This document shows positions 49,233 through 62,721 of a DNA stretch of 64,000 bases, in pieces (within the stretch, counting starts at the first letter, position 1; every line of letters begins with the position of its first letter). This DNA comes from Beaufortia kweichowensis (taxonomy: Eukaryota > Chordata > Actinopteri > Cypriniformes > Gastromyzontidae), in assembly GCA_019155185.1 (NCBI GenBank), contig CM032817.1:6716034-6780033 (forward strand), in the 5' to 3' direction. The translations under genes were made by a program, and so were the position numbers. The notes beneath the pieces are model-generated. The model made no database searches. It saw nothing but the letters and a program-made list of their open reading frames with translations, and had not been told where the DNA came from.

Positions 49233-52200
49233 TTTAGATCTCAAAGAAATGCTTTCTTGTTGAATTATTAACATGGAGCAATTGGACCTCGAGTGATTTG
49301 TCTGAGGTCCTGATGGGAATACATGAGGACTATGATATCAGCAGTCTTCTAGTTGCTTTTTGCTGCTTGGTGACAGTGGAATCAACCCATCATCATTATA
49401 ATAAACGGCACAGGTTTTTAATTGCTAGATCACCATTATATCCAAACAATAACTTGGTTCATTAGATCTGTTGTTGTTGCACATCTATAATTTCCAGTTT
49501 GCTTAGTTTGCTCTGACCTAAGACTTTGGCTTTGCATGCTCGCCTGTAAAAATAGCGTAAACAATTTTGATCACGTTTTGAAAACCGGGCAGCAGGTGGA
49601 AGACCAGAAGCACACTATGGCTATGGCTCCAAATGCAATCTCAATTTACCTTTCTTAGCCTGAAGACATTTGATCTCTTTCACGTGGCCATTCACACGTA
49701 TTAGTCTAGCCACTTCTCAGTAACACATATACACAATTCTTTCACTTAGATACACGCTATTCATTTCATTCTGCTGTTACCTGAGCACCTGCTTAAAGAG
49801 CAAACTCATGGACTTATGGTTCACCTGGCATCCCACTTCCCCGGCCTTATTATTGCGCTCGTGGGAATTTTCGTAGTCTGGATGGTCGGAGAGCTGGCCA
49901 GCAGATGTGAGACGGTGGGCAGGGCTGAAAGCGAGAAGCAGGCCTCTCAGAGGGAGATAAAGCTTCACCTGCATGTCCTGGCTTGTGTCTTTCTCATTTC
50001 TATGGGTGTGGTGGGTGTGCCAGACAGATACATGCCTGACATACCAATGAGCTGGTAAAAACAATTGAAGTCAAGATGGGGTGTTGATTAGAGTAAGTGC
50101 TCTAGCGATTTGAGGATGGTTCACTTGGTACTGAGTTTTGTTTACCAGAAAAATTGTTTTAGTCTGGAGTGTTTCTAGAGAAGAAATGCTGTTTCATATG
50201 TTATATTTTCATATTTCATATCTTTTTCGCAACTTACAATTGTTTGACCTAAAAACCTAAAAATATTTTTTGTTTTAGGTATTTTTAAACTAACATTAAA
50301 GTAAACGTTTTGTATTAATTGTTTTACTTTGAGTTTATTGTTATGAAATTTAAAAAATATATTTATTCCTGAGTCTTAGACCTTTCCATCGATATATAGT
50401 TTGTCATGATTCGATTAAAATTCAAGTATGAAATATTAAAGTGAACAGTGACAAAAATAGACTAAACAACACTTGTAAAACATTTTTGAATAATGTATTC
50501 GATTGACGTGAGCACAGTTTAAGCAATTGTTAATGGCTTTTTTAACTTTAGATTTTACAATCCTTTTAAAGTTGTCAGATTGTTTATCCAGAAGGATAAG
50601 ATCATTTTTTTGTGCAATGGTTTCACATCTCACCTAAACTGGGTAGATATTTCTCCAGAAAATGCATTCTTATTCAAGTCCAACTTTTGATCTAACCTGC
50701 TATTTTGACGTCATTCCAACCGTCAACTGGGCATAAGGGAGGGACTGAATGTCATAGTTCATTAAACCTAAACACAGACCCAATTAAATCTCAGCCGGAC
50801 TCAATCTCTCCAGGACACGCTTGCTTTGAATGAAGCCCTTCATTGGCTATAATGAGAGGAACACCCTGAAAGTGACCTTGAATTCTCCTCTGAGACATGA
50901 ATATGGTATCAGTCCCTCGTGTGTAATAAGACGTACTGTATCAAGTGCCCTTGAACATTAAATATGTGAGCTTTATGCAGAATCCTTATTGTTTGGGAAA
51001 CATAGCTATCATTTTAATTCTTTGGTCAAAGTCAAGCCAAACTTTCAATTGGCACATATATCAAGTCAGTTCCTTTTTGCTACAGAAAACATCCTGACGT
51101 GACTCCTCTAAAATTCAGCAAATTAGATTTATAAGGCAATTACAGGCACTCTCACCTCAGTGCATAGCGGAGAATTAGCGATACATTGAGTCTAAGTGGA
51201 AAACTTTTGCAATGGCTTATGTGAACAAGTATGTGTCCGAGCGTGTATTTGCTTACCTGGAAGTGATTACAGCTATTTAAAATACCATGTGATATTAATT
51301 GCATTTGTTTTGGGTATGATGTGCTGTAAACTTTATTATGGGGACACAAATGATCATGTACTAGTGTCTGACCTTATACATGATCTAATGCTTAATACAT
51401 TTATGGACTAATCAGGAACTAACTTTAACTACAATATGACTATCTGAACTATTTAGTAATACTTTAATCAAAACATTTCTTTACACAATCAGGTTCATTT
51501 AGAAATTCCTGGTTAGTCAACACTTTAGTTTATGTTTTCAAAGATTGCATTTGTTTGCATTAATGCAAAGATTACATAAGTCACTAGTACGATGTTATTT
51601 GTGCTTACTAAAGTAAAGTGTTACATATATACTGTATGAGATGTAATGAAGCAAAGGTCAAATATTTCTCACACACACATGAAATGTACACAATTGGCAC
51701 TTAAAGTTTAGCAGTTATGCGGAAAATGTGTAACCAGCTGAACTTTATACTGCCTATTACAGTACATATACCAACAAACATACAAAGTCCAACTCTCATC
51801 ATCATGCACTACATTTCTCAGAATCATTCATCCAAAACGATTCCACCCACCACATGAGGTTTAATATTAAAAATTAAAGAAAAAAGGAACATGAAAGAGA
51901 GAAGGAATTTTTCTTGGCTATTCTCATGCAAATGTTCACACACTTGTCTGTTTCACCTTTTCTGTTTCTCCACCGCACACAATCCATCTCTATTACACAA
52001 GACCAGGTGGCAAACTGCTCTCGTTCCAAAAACATTTCAGTTCATTACTAACCAAAACAAACAGTTCCTTCTCTGCACTTTTCTCCCCAAACTCCTGTTT
52101 TCATAATCATTTATTTTGGTAGAAATGAGACCTCACGGGTTCTGTGTTTCATCAAAGGTCCCTTGACCGTCCTGCGTAAACATCAACCTGCCAATAGAGG

Positions 52201-55107
52201 GCACCTGTGTATATTTGATGACCTAATTGTGCAAACTTTCCTGTCTGAAAGGCTGGTTTGCCAAGCGCATAAGTCCTGCATATTACTGTAAGATTTGATT
52301 GTGTTTGTTTCAATGCTTTACATAGTTTTGTACTGAAAACACATTCTTGTTTGTGTTTTTTCTTGTTTACCATCAGCTATCATTTCCCAAAGTTAATGGC
52401 ATGTCTTTTCACAGAAAACAAACATTTTTAATTTGACGCTTTCTTTTTTCCCTGTTCATAAACCTCTCAGCATGGCTCTCTATGTCTATCTTCTAATGAC
52501 AAATCATATGACATCATTATGTAAACTGCTTGACACTCGGTCATACTCAAGTGACATGTTTTGCTTTGGAGAGCAATAACTCCTTATCAACAGTGGAACG
52601 GTCTAAATGGACCGTCTAGATGTGAACATGTGCCATAAAGCTTATCCAAATGTTAACTTGGTCTGATGCTCGTAACTCATAATTCAACTCTAATCTCATA
52701 TCATACATTTGCTGAAACTTTCAGCACTTTCTGTCCTCCATTTGCTACATGCTGAAACCTATACGCATTCAGGGTAAAATGGGCTGAAATGGGAAAAGGT
52801 TTTTCAAATACTCAAAATTAAATGTGAAAAGGAAGTTCAAAATGAATAACTAAAACATGTCACGCTAAGATTCAGTTGTTTTGCACTCCTTTGTTGTTTT
52901 CATTTTGATAGCTAAAATTTCAGCATGCCGTAGAACTAAAATCTAATTCATGTAGTGCAATAACAAGCAATAACTAGCAGATCGTACCGTTTTCAATATT
53001 CTGCCACTCATTGTATTACACCATTATCAACAAAGTGCTGCTCTTGTTATATAATTACCCAATACTCAAAACAAACATAGTGCTTTGATAGTGAAAGAAC
53101 TCATTATTTTTCTTTAAACTCTCGAAATATTTATATTATCATGAAGCGGTATGCATACATTTGGCCAAATTCTCTGTGATGGTCTGACAGAGTTGGCAGG
53201 CATTGCTGGACTCCGACCCGGCTGTGAGTTTGTGTGCAAAACGGCTATTTAGCTTTTCCTTTAATGGCTAAATCGGTGGGCACAGACTGTGGAAGTGTTA
53301 GCATAACAACCGAATAAAAATAGCACATGTAGAACAACCACATTCCAATGCTTTGACTTTCGCCCCGTCAGTGGAATTGTGGTTATGCAGGCATGATGGT
53401 CAGAAGATAAAGTGATAAAAAGCCAGCGATAAAGAAACCGGAGGCGAATGTGCAGTTGAGGAGACGGTGGATTATTTGTTTTCTATTTTAATCTAGCAAC
53501 AGATAATCAGACAGGTTCCCATGATTGCACCCGTATCCTTCCTGATTTCTGGAAAGTGAAACATGTTTGGATTCTGTTTGGGAAGTGTGAACCAATAAAC
53601 AGTTGATTAGGAGATTTTTGCACCGTTTTTGTTACCAGATGACCTTTCACCCCAGATTAGTACTATTGTAAATTGTTTGTGTTTGTAGTTTTATTTAAGT
53701 TGTGCTATGCTGTCTAGCATCTTTCTTGTGCATGTGACATCAATTCATCAAAAAGTTATATTGTAAGATTCAGACTGGAAATGTGGCTGATTTACTATTT
53801 CTCTCAATGAATAATACAAATAATGTATCTCACAACGCAGTGCGTTAAATTCAACTCTCTGTGTCCAGTGAGGCACATGAACGGAAAATTATTTTAGCCG
53901 TGATTTTTAACATCACATTTTTAGCTCACTGTTTGATCAGACAGACAAAATTTTACAACAGATTTAGATCTTCAAAATATCCATTTATTTAAGTTAATAA
54001 ATGACACATGCAGTGTGAAGGTCATGTGACCGCAGTGAAGCATACTACAATTTGTAACGGTTCTGTCTGAATTCAGTCTGGATTTCTCTTCCTGCTTTAG
54101 TAGATTTAGTCACGCCACTTTTCATGCATCCTGACCGGTCGCCCGGAAGCAAACCGCTTTTTAATAGAGTCTTGGGAGCCAGATTAAGAACTGAAGAAGC
54201 TATGCTATGATAGAATAGATTCCTCAAGAGTCGTTCTCTTCACCCCCTGATGCATCTGGCCGAGTTCAGGCACTAGACTGACCTACTGATTGGTCACAGA
54301 GGAATGCGTGGAATGCCCGTTCTCTCTGATCGCCGCAGGGCAATATATTGGCTTGGGAATCTTAAGTCAACTCCCATACATCCTGAGCTATCTTTAAACA
54401 TCTTGGAATGTAACCCCCCGTATGTGTCCTTAGACCTGCTCGGAATTCTCAGGTTTTCTTTCCTGTTCGGGTTCACGTCCATACGGAGACATAATGTGCA
54501 CTATATGACCGTTTGAACGTCGACCCGCTGTTGCTTTTGGCTGATGTCGTGGCAGAAATATTCATCAGAGCACATTAGGCATGGCACGATTCAGAGCACG
54601 CCAATGAAACGCTTGTGAATCCGAGACAAAACAGGGAAAAGAAGGGTGTAGTATTTAAAAGTTTGGGCTGAGACATTGAGTGAGTTTTTCCTTTCTTGGT
54701 TGTTTGTTTTGGCAAAGTAACTCTTCCTCAATGTTGTGAGAGAAAGTGGTATGCTGGTGACCAACAGCTTAAGAACAGCCAATTTCCTTACTAGTACATT
54801 CTTTACTTACAGTTCATCACTTCAGACTTTGTATGCAACAAGATTAGGAATGTAGACATGAATGAACATTCTTGAATACCGTGCTTTATTTCTGACTGAA
54901 TTTAAGGGAGGTTGTTTTCAATTTATGCTGATGAGTATAATCAAATTGTCTGAAACAGGAAATTTTTTTTAACTTATCTTTTGTCTCCCAAAATAACATA
55001 TCTAAGTCAGTTGAACCCAGTGCATTGTGAATTTGTTTCTAGCCACTTTCTTGGATTTGTCAGTATTATTCTTGTAATAGACAAGTTTTATTATATGTTT
55101 TATTAAA

Positions 55108-55403
55108 AGCATGGCTCACCCAAGAATGCAAAATCTTTCATTGTTAATTTACTCTCATGCCATTCCAAACCTGAATAACTTTTTTCTTCTGTGGAACATA
55201 AAATAACATATTTTAAGAAATGTCTTATTGGTTTTGTGTCCACACAATGCAAGTCAATGGGGTCATGTTGTTTAGTTACCAACATTCTTCAAAATATCTT
55301 CTTTTGTTGTTTTGCAGAGAAAAGACAGTCATACAGGTTCAAAATGCAATAGGAGTGAGTAAATAACTAAGAAATGTTATATTTTTGGCTGAACTATCTC
55401 TAA
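55108..55403 (+). mobile_element. Near-complete cyprinid-type MITE
   Basis: Starts near ATGGCTCACCCAAGAATGC. It continues with ACTCTCATGCCATTCCAAAC, TTCTTCTGTGGAACATAAAA and AATGCAAGTCAATGGGGTCA, and ends near GGCTGAACTATCTCT, the inverted partner of the start. Related, shorter copies are at 17791-17940 and 47570-47627. It is non-coding. Confidence 0.7.
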
Positions 55404-57810
55404 ATAATTGTTGAATGTTGAATTTGAAAGTATTCTGATTTGATGCAGTCTGATGTGTTATCCAAAATTACTTTTTAATGTTTTATAATCCTAATCCAAG
55501 GTTAAAATGTGGATATTTGTATTAGATTTTCCAAAATGCATATGTGCCGTTCACAAGCTTCATAGCATCATACCCACAATGCCCTTTGTTTAGTTAACCA
55601 TTTAGTTCTCGTTAAAGTTGATTCTACCCCCATACACACATACTGTAGTACACAAACATCCTGTCTTTCTCTATGTTATGGATTCAACACACCACATTAG
55701 GCGATTGTGTTTGTGTGTGTGTGTTTTGAGATAAGGTTATGAGAGAGTACAACATGTACAACCTACACCTACTCTATAGGAACATTTTCAGCAGCCAAAA
55801 CAGCAGATTAGGACCTTAGATATCAGTACTATACTGTTCGACTGACAATACCACCCAGTTCTCATAATGAACATTCAGGCATTTTGCCAGCATCTGTCAA
55901 ACCTGCTTTAAAATCAGTGAAGCTCAGGTGAAATAGACTTTCTTACTAAGAAAAGCATCTCCAGAATGTTACCGGTCTTCCAGGAGGAAAGACAAACCAG
56001 CAGTAAGTCAAGAATGAGAGGAACTTGAGAAAATATTTGAGGTGCTTTGATTTTAGTGTGAAAGCAGACACGGAGAAAGGGATTATGGGATAGCAGAGAG
56101 GATGGGAGCACTTATTCGGTCTCCCTGTGGTTCATCTCACCTAAGTGGTCACGGTTCATGCATTTTAAGATAAAAGGCTGGGCGTCGGTAAATGTCAGCC
56201 GTTCGAGCTGACCTGAGAACAGTTTGGCAATGTTTTTCTGTTGCATGGTTTAGGTTTGTGTTGGAAGAGAAAGCTGATCCTAATTCAGCAATAAAGGGCA
56301 ACTATCTTTGATCTTGTTGCAGATTCAAGGCAACTCCTTGAGAACAAAAGGAGGTTGTTTTCAATCAAGACCAGATGGGTTGAGCACTCTTTGGAATGAG
56401 AGAAAACGTTTTTTTTTTTCTCTTTTTGTTGTTTTTCAACCTTCAGAGTCCCTTTTGGAAGAGAAGGCTATCCCCTTACACATCCTATTTGGATTTAGAC
56501 ATTCTGTTTTGTCGGACCACACACAAACCTAAACATGAATTTCACAAAGGGGAATGAAAAGCGCACGGGAGTGAAAGCGTGAATTAATTTCTCTGCTCCT
56601 CTCTGCTTTTTTTCAAGTTCCGTGCTGTCAGTAGCCGTGGTTTTGGTGAGGTCAGTGTTCAAAGCGTGCTTTTGACATCAGCTGTCTGAGTAAAAGCACG
56701 CGCACCTATTTTGTCCTTCCATCCCTCTTTTTTCTTTCCCTTCTGCTTTTCTCTGTGGCTTTGTAGTGGTTGATGTGCGCAGGCCAGACATTCCTATGAG
56801 TCGAGTCGCCTTGACTTCCAGTGGAGTTCATGCATACATGCAAACTGTGGCCAGACATTGAGCTAAAATTAGTTGAGATTTATGGGATGGGCGTTTGTGT
56901 GTAGAGGAGGTGCAGACACGGATGATTTTTCGCACATTCTTGCACATGCCCACAAACATAAACACACAGGACTAAGCATTAAGATGTAAATAATGAGTTT
57001 AAAACAATGCATCAGTGTAAATGTCAACTACAACAATCATACATGCACATTTCATTCTGCTGTTGCTAATGTGATTACTTTTCCTGCCATATGAAGAGAT
57101 CAGCCCATGCTTTTAACAAGCTTTATATATTTATTTCAAGTTTTGAATGGAAAAGTCACATCCATAATGTTGTAATTGCCCTTCTGGTAAATATTTTAGT
57201 AGTTTTATTATTTTGATTATTTCTAAATCTGAAAAAGTGTGACTTTGAGCAAATCCATATCAAATCCACAATACACAATTTTGAGGTAATAGTTGTTTCG
57301 TTTTAGAGTTTGGCACATATTGTGTTTGTTATTGTTGATAATCAGTCATACAGTCATACAACAAATATATTTAGTGAGTTCTGGTTAATTTTTTTGGCTT
57401 GTCACATACACAAAACTGCTACTTTCTTGTTCGTAAATACTACAGTACGTAAACATATCGATTCTTTCATTCCATGCTGACTTTTCTTCATGATGCTGTT
57501 TTGGAAAAAAATGAATACGTGCTTAAATTGTGTTGTGATCATGCGGGCTGAGTTAAAAACAATAACAAATGTATGTGGCTAGGTCAGCACGCCCACAGCA
57601 ATGGTCTAAACTTTACAGCCTGCATTTATAAAATATCCTCAGACTGATCCTGAATCAGTTTTTTCCCCAGAGAAAGTAGCTTAAATATGGGTTTTATACC
57701 GTATTTAGACTGATCCAGGAATAGTTGGGTTGTTTGGGCTTTCCCTTAAAGATTTTACGAGTACTTTGTGTTCTATATTAAATGGATTGAGTGAATATAC
57801 AAACATGTGG

Positions 57811-59575
57811 TATTTAAATCAAGACATTTATTAGAGGTGACTGCGTTTTGCATCGAGCACAGACAACGAGGGCTTCATACACCACCTAACTGTGCTTTGA
57901 ACAAATGATACAGAAATTAAGCCTTTTTAGAAATCCTAAAATCTTGTACACAATACTGCAAATCATTTAACTGAGAATAACATTATCAAGACAAACTCTC
58001 GTTATCAAAGGCACAAAGCAAGACAATCATAAAGTCAAAGTTAAAAAAATAATGTACAGACAAATAGCCATGACAATGTACAGTATATAATACAAGACAC
58101 ATTAAATAACAAAAATTAAATATGTGGTAATATCCAGTCAAGTTTTTTTCAATGGCCTATAACAGATATCCTATGGGACAAACACATTCGTTTCCAGTTA
58201 ACTTTATACGCTGTATATACACAATGCTGAACTGCCACATCGATGCTTAGTTTGACAGAAATCCTATCACAGATTTTAATATTGAGCACGTGTTTAAGTT
58301 ATGGCTAGACTATTATAGCTAATGCTTAACCAACCGTTTTAAAATAAACCCTAAATCTCTGTTAGCAATTATCAGAATTAAAACAAACATGTAATAGTGT
58401 ATTCTGTTTATCTCAACATGCCATTTAATGTTAAAGAAATTGTACACGTAATAATATCAGATACACACGTATGTCTAAACATGACCTAAATAAACCTTTT
58501 AATTCTCTGTTTTTGTTCCTGTAATGTATTGCTTTCAGAATATGTGACTTTTAACCACCCGTCTATTAAGCAGAACAGTCTGCGTTTCTTTTCTTTCTCT
58601 TTGTTGAAATAAAGGTCATTTGTGGTGCAGAATAACACCACAGGTTAAAGCTTGTCCTTCTACACTTTTATGCTTCAGGGCGATCGTATAATTGCCCGTG
58701 TGCATGTAGCATTGTTGTGTGCACACTTGTGAGAGAGGAGCATAACACTGAAGTAACCTTTGAACTTTGACCTTTCGTGTGCTTTGTGTTCGTCTAGCTC
58801 CCTAGCTGATCTTTGCATCCTTATTTGTCTTAAAAATGAGCTTTCAGATTCTCTCAGTGTGTTTTTGGTACGCTCTAGGACATCTTGTTATTTGTCTCAA
58901 TAGTATACAAAAAAATAATAAAACACAATTTGTGTACATCGAACTTAAATACTTCTTGACAACAATTCTATTCATAAAGTCTTAAACGAAAAGTTCGCCC
59001 CAAAAAAGGCTGTTAAATTTATCGTATTTCACAGACAAAATAAATGCAGATTGTATTTTACTTTTTGGTGAACTGTTTCCTTAAGATTATTTATAGACTG
59101 TTGTGCTTGTACTTCATTGTAAAGTCTGTTTACTAGACAGATGTTGTTATGACCTTTACAGTATCTGACATATCGCATGACCTATACCAATGAAACCGGC
59201 TCACCCAAGAATGACAATGAAATGGCCTTGATATTTTCAAACGGAATGACCAATAAATAACTTAAATAACACGTTCCCAGCTGTCATTTATATCAGGCGC
59301 TGCGTCGCGGAGAACAGCCGCTTTAAAGTGCTTCCGTTGTTCCCCATCAGTTGTCGAGTTTAAAACGAGAATATCATGAGAACTGTTCATCAACACGAGT
59401 TGGTGATTAGAGATTTGAAATGTCCCGCCTCCCGACCTGTAAACATAACCCAGCAGCACTGTAACAGTGATGGGAGACTGTGCTGAGATCATTCCCACTT
59501 CCAGTCCTTCTACATGCGTTTCAAAAATTAAAATAAAATGATTGTCTGTTCTTTGTTTCAGCTCTTAGACCACAT
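57811..59575 (-). other. nuak1: Probable nuak1 3' UTR
   Basis: Lies directly after the nuak1 stop codon (59576-59578 on the minus strand). The first clear AATAAA on the minus strand appears at 57827-57832 (TTTATT on the plus strand), giving a UTR of roughly 1.75 kb. Long 3' UTRs are normal for NUAK1. Weak repeat-like fragments (for example near 58982 and 59200) may interrupt it. Confidence 0.5.
57827..57832 (-). terminator. nuak1: Candidate nuak1 poly(A) signal AATAAA
   Basis: Minus-strand AATAAA about 1.74 kb past the nuak1 stop. Cleavage would fall near 57805-57815. No transcript evidence is available, so other sites are possible. Confidence 0.45.
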
Positions 59576-62500
59576 CTAGCTCAGCTTGCTGCTGATGTCC
59601 AGGGCTTTCTGGTACACCTGGGTGACATCATCCATATCGCCGAGCAAGGAGAAGCTGCCGTTGTCTCCTGGCGAACCGGGAGGGCTCCGTGAGCCCTTTC
59701 CGCTATGAAGGGGTGCGGCGGTCTGAAGACCCCTGAAACCAGCCATCTGTAACAAGTCTTCTGCTGACAGAGAACCTCGGATGTTGGGTTTCGGAGAGGC
59801 GGGTGGCCAGTCCAATCCCATGGTGGAAAGACCGGTCTCTTCATACGAAACGCTGGATGGTCTGCTTTGGCTCCGCGGGAGGTTTGAGTCTACCGGCACC
59901 TCTCCTTGGACTCCCACGGCGGTGTGAGCAGAATACTTCCCATTCCGCTTCAGTATACCTTTCCTCCCAACAGACCGTTTTGGTGGCGAGCTGTTCGGAG
60001 GCTGCACAGTAGCGCCCCCTAACAGTTCGGAGGACTCGCTGCGTTCTGGTGATGAATAATACCCTGACTCTCTCTGTTGACTGTTTTTCAGAATGCCCTT
60101 TTTGGGTAACATGGAGACGATTTTTGCTGGCGAGCCCCCGAGGGTGTCTTCTCGCTCCGGACTAGATCCAGACTCTGTGTCTTGGTAACAAATGGACCTC
60201 CTGAGCTCCACCTCGCACAGACTCTGGGACCGCTGATCTCCACTGGTCGCACGAGTCTTCAGGATGCTTTTTGGTCTCTTAAGGCCCGGTTTCTCCTCTG
60301 CAACGCCCCACATGCCGCCATCGTTTTCCTTCATGCACTTTCTTAGTCGTCGGGCTGGAGTCAAGCCACTATTAGCAACATTATTAATGTTACCAGGTTC
60401 TGGACGCTGGCCCTTGCCCGGTCGGACGTCAGTGCGGTTTTGCCAGTCAATGAAGCGGGCCAGCATTGGTGAGCTGTTTTCCTTTTGGGTTTGGCAGTCG
60501 CAGACACTGGCCTTCCATCCCCAGTTCACCCACCAGTGATTTGCGATGTCTTCGACTGTAGCCCGCCGTTCTGGATTAACCATCAACATCCAGCGGATCA
60601 GACCACGAGCGTCTGTGGGAGAGATTTAAAGGTGGTCAGAGATTTGAATCACACCTAATCAATCAAAATATTACTTTGAAATGTGTATTTATCTCTAAAT
60701 GTACTGGATATGAGTTTGCTGATGTACCTGATGATTGTGGTGGTTCCCTGTAATCGCCACTGCTGATCTGGCGAATGAGTCTTTGGTGATCTCCTCCATC
60801 AAAAGGCATTGTGCCATACACAAGTGTGTACAGCAAAACGCCCAGAGCCCAACTGTCAACCTGTTAAAACAACACCAAACTGTTAAATAAATGCACATAT
60901 TGGGCATACTTGCACTTGTTTTGAAGTAAAAAATATCTACAAACACTTATACTTATGTTTTGTAAAATATTGTATATTGTATACAGATGTTTTGCAAAAA
61001 AACATATATAAGAATATTTTTCAGTTTATACACACTGTAAAAAATTAATTAATAAATACTTATCATTTTCTTTTCTTCAAAATGATATTAAGTCTTGTTT
61101 TATGAACTAAGTGTCAAATTTGATACAGAGTTTATGCTTAAAACGTAAGCAAAAGTTTTAAGTAAGAATTAAGTTTTACCTCTTTATTACTTAATTCAAG
61201 CTTTTTTTAACCCCACTGGCAGATATTTTTATTTGTTTTAAGCGTAAACTCATTTAATTTGAATAATTTTTTTATGATTTAGGAATTTGTAGATATTTTT
61301 AATGCAAAAAAGGCAAAAATAAGAAAAGAAAGGAATTCATTTCTTGCAGTGTATAAACATTTTGCCCATACATCTGTATGTTAGATAGACTGAACAACAT
61401 GTTTAAATACCAATTCAGTGCTGCCCTGCCATCCTTTAAACTGTAAGAATTGTTCGTCAAGACCAGTGGCCAACAGTTGGCAATAAATTACAAGGTTGTG
61501 TTGTTTTATTTTCCCGTCTGAGTCATAAAGTAAACCCCACCTATATTTATGAACATTTACACGAGCCTTTCTGTTCACCTTTAATGTATGAGAACAATAG
61601 GTAATTGTGCATATATCAGTGTGATAACCGCCATCATAATTCCAGCAAGTTATTGAATCATTTCTCATTCTTGACCTCGTCTGATCCCATTGCACCTCTA
61701 CTGCACAGGAATAAGGAGATATCAAGGGAAACAATGGCTGATTACAGAACAGGAAGCGTCCACTCCCCCGACACCAGACCTGCCTGACCCTGATGAGATG
61801 TGAGGAGCTCTGTGATTGTTGGCCCTAATCCACTGATCTCTGACCAGCGAGAAGGAGACCGCTGCTTTTCCCATGGACTTGTGGGGGTTTTCAGTTATGT
61901 AAGTATGATTGGAAGAACAGAGAAATCATGGTGTGTGTGTGTGTGTGATTAATTGTCCATAGGCTTTCAGAGGCAATTATAAAGGAAAAAACTCTATGAG
62001 ACTTTAAATATATTCCTGTGGTCCAGACGGGCTTAGTGTTTGGCTAGTCATTGACAAAATATTAGGAATAGTGCAGAATGCTTAATGTCCTGAAAATAGC
62101 CTGGAGAGCATTCCTCTTTCCTTTTGGCAGAATCTTTGTTTCTCATTGAATTGTAGGGGATGTCGGGTACGCTTGGACTTTGAAATGATTCCTGTGTGGG
62201 AAGTGACTGAGTTTGGAGTCATCTGAGTTCCTTCGGGATGAGGAATAAGGGGTGGGGGGTCTCACCTCCCGTAAATGTGAGAGGAAAGCTATCGCTTTCT
62301 CTTTTGTTATGTGTTTTTATTGTCTCTAATCTGTAGTACAGGATATCTGTGATTGTGTTTCCTCATTTTTCAAAGGTGAACAATAACAATATTTTAAGAC
62401 CCGCTTAACATTTCAGTGTCTAGTAAGGTTGCATAATTAGATCGTATGGTATATTATTTACCTCTGGACCTCGATATGGTCTTCCATTTACGATCTCTGG

Positions 62501-62721
62501 AGAAGCGTACAGTGGGCTGCCACAGAACGTTTGAAGAAGCTTGTCTTTGTGGTAGAGGTTAGACAAACCGAAATCTGCAATCTAGAAAAAGGCACAGTGA
62601 GCATTTTCCAGAAATAGGAACCACCTAAAGTTACTGGAGGAAAGTTATAATGTACCTTGATGTTGCCATTGTCATCTAGGAGAATGTTTTCAAGTTTTAA
62701 ATCTCTGTGTACAACTCCATT
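59576..62721 (-). CDS. nuak1: NUAK1 AMPK-related kinase, last four coding exons (5' end outside window)
   Basis: Serine/threonine kinase activated by LKB1, acting in adhesion, axon branching and stress responses (family knowledge). Minus-strand exons, 5' to 3': 62721-62656, 62581-62462, 60860-60728, 60612-59576; all junctions are GT-AG with matching phases. Visible motifs are the catalytic loop HRDLKLEN, the metal-binding DFG, the activation loop LQTFCGSPLYASPE with the LKB1-target threonine, and DSWALGVLLYTLVYGTMPFD. The kinase end is DARGLIRWMLMVNP...ANHWWVNWG. The 345-codon last exon encodes the regulatory tail: RPKSILK, PKKGILK and RKGILK are [GS]ILK PP1-docking motifs, followed by RESGYYSSPERSESSELL and the terminus DMDDVTQVYQKALDISSKLS. 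The N-terminal exons (glycine loop, catalytic lysine) lie beyond 64000. nuak1a versus nuak1b was not decided. Confidence 0.92.
61033..61351. mobile_element. MITE in nuak1 intron, hAT-like
   Basis: Ends are CACTGTAAAAAATT and, in reverse complement, CACTGCAAGAAATG. Flanking octamers TTTATACA (61025-61032) and TATAAACA (61352-61359) agree at six of eight positions, compatible with an aged 8-bp target duplication. Inside are AAGTCTTGTTTTATGAACTA and AGATATTTTTATTTGTTTTA, typical of a fish non-autonomous family. It sits in the 1.6-kb intron between the DFG exon and the VDSWALG exon. Confidence 0.65.
61931..61948. repeat. (TG)n microsatellite in nuak1 intron
   Basis: Short run GTGTGTGTGTGTGTGTG in the same intron, between 60861 and 62461. 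Apart from this and the MITE at 61033-61351, no feature was recognised in that intron. Confidence 0.8.

Larger units (their letters stand above)
35593..57810. other. Gene-poor interval between OCC-1 and nuak1
   Basis: About 22 kb without a recognised protein-coding gene. Open frames are short, lack known motifs and lie in repeats or AT-rich DNA. Possible extra OCC-1 exons are at 38889-38914 and 41998-42110. Repeats listed separately lie at 35711-35755, 38556-38578, 43797-44240, 44890-45005, 45468-45740, 47570-47627, 47745-47965, 48964-49232 and 55108-55403. An isolated GC-rich patch is at 45245-45410. The interval may hold regulatory elements for the flanking genes; I cannot identify any from sequence alone. 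Confidence 0.6.

Noticed and set aside
61381..61734. 117-codon minus-strand frame in the nuak1 intron
   Set aside because: Located between two nuak1 exons in the same orientation, without kinase sequence or splice sites in phase.
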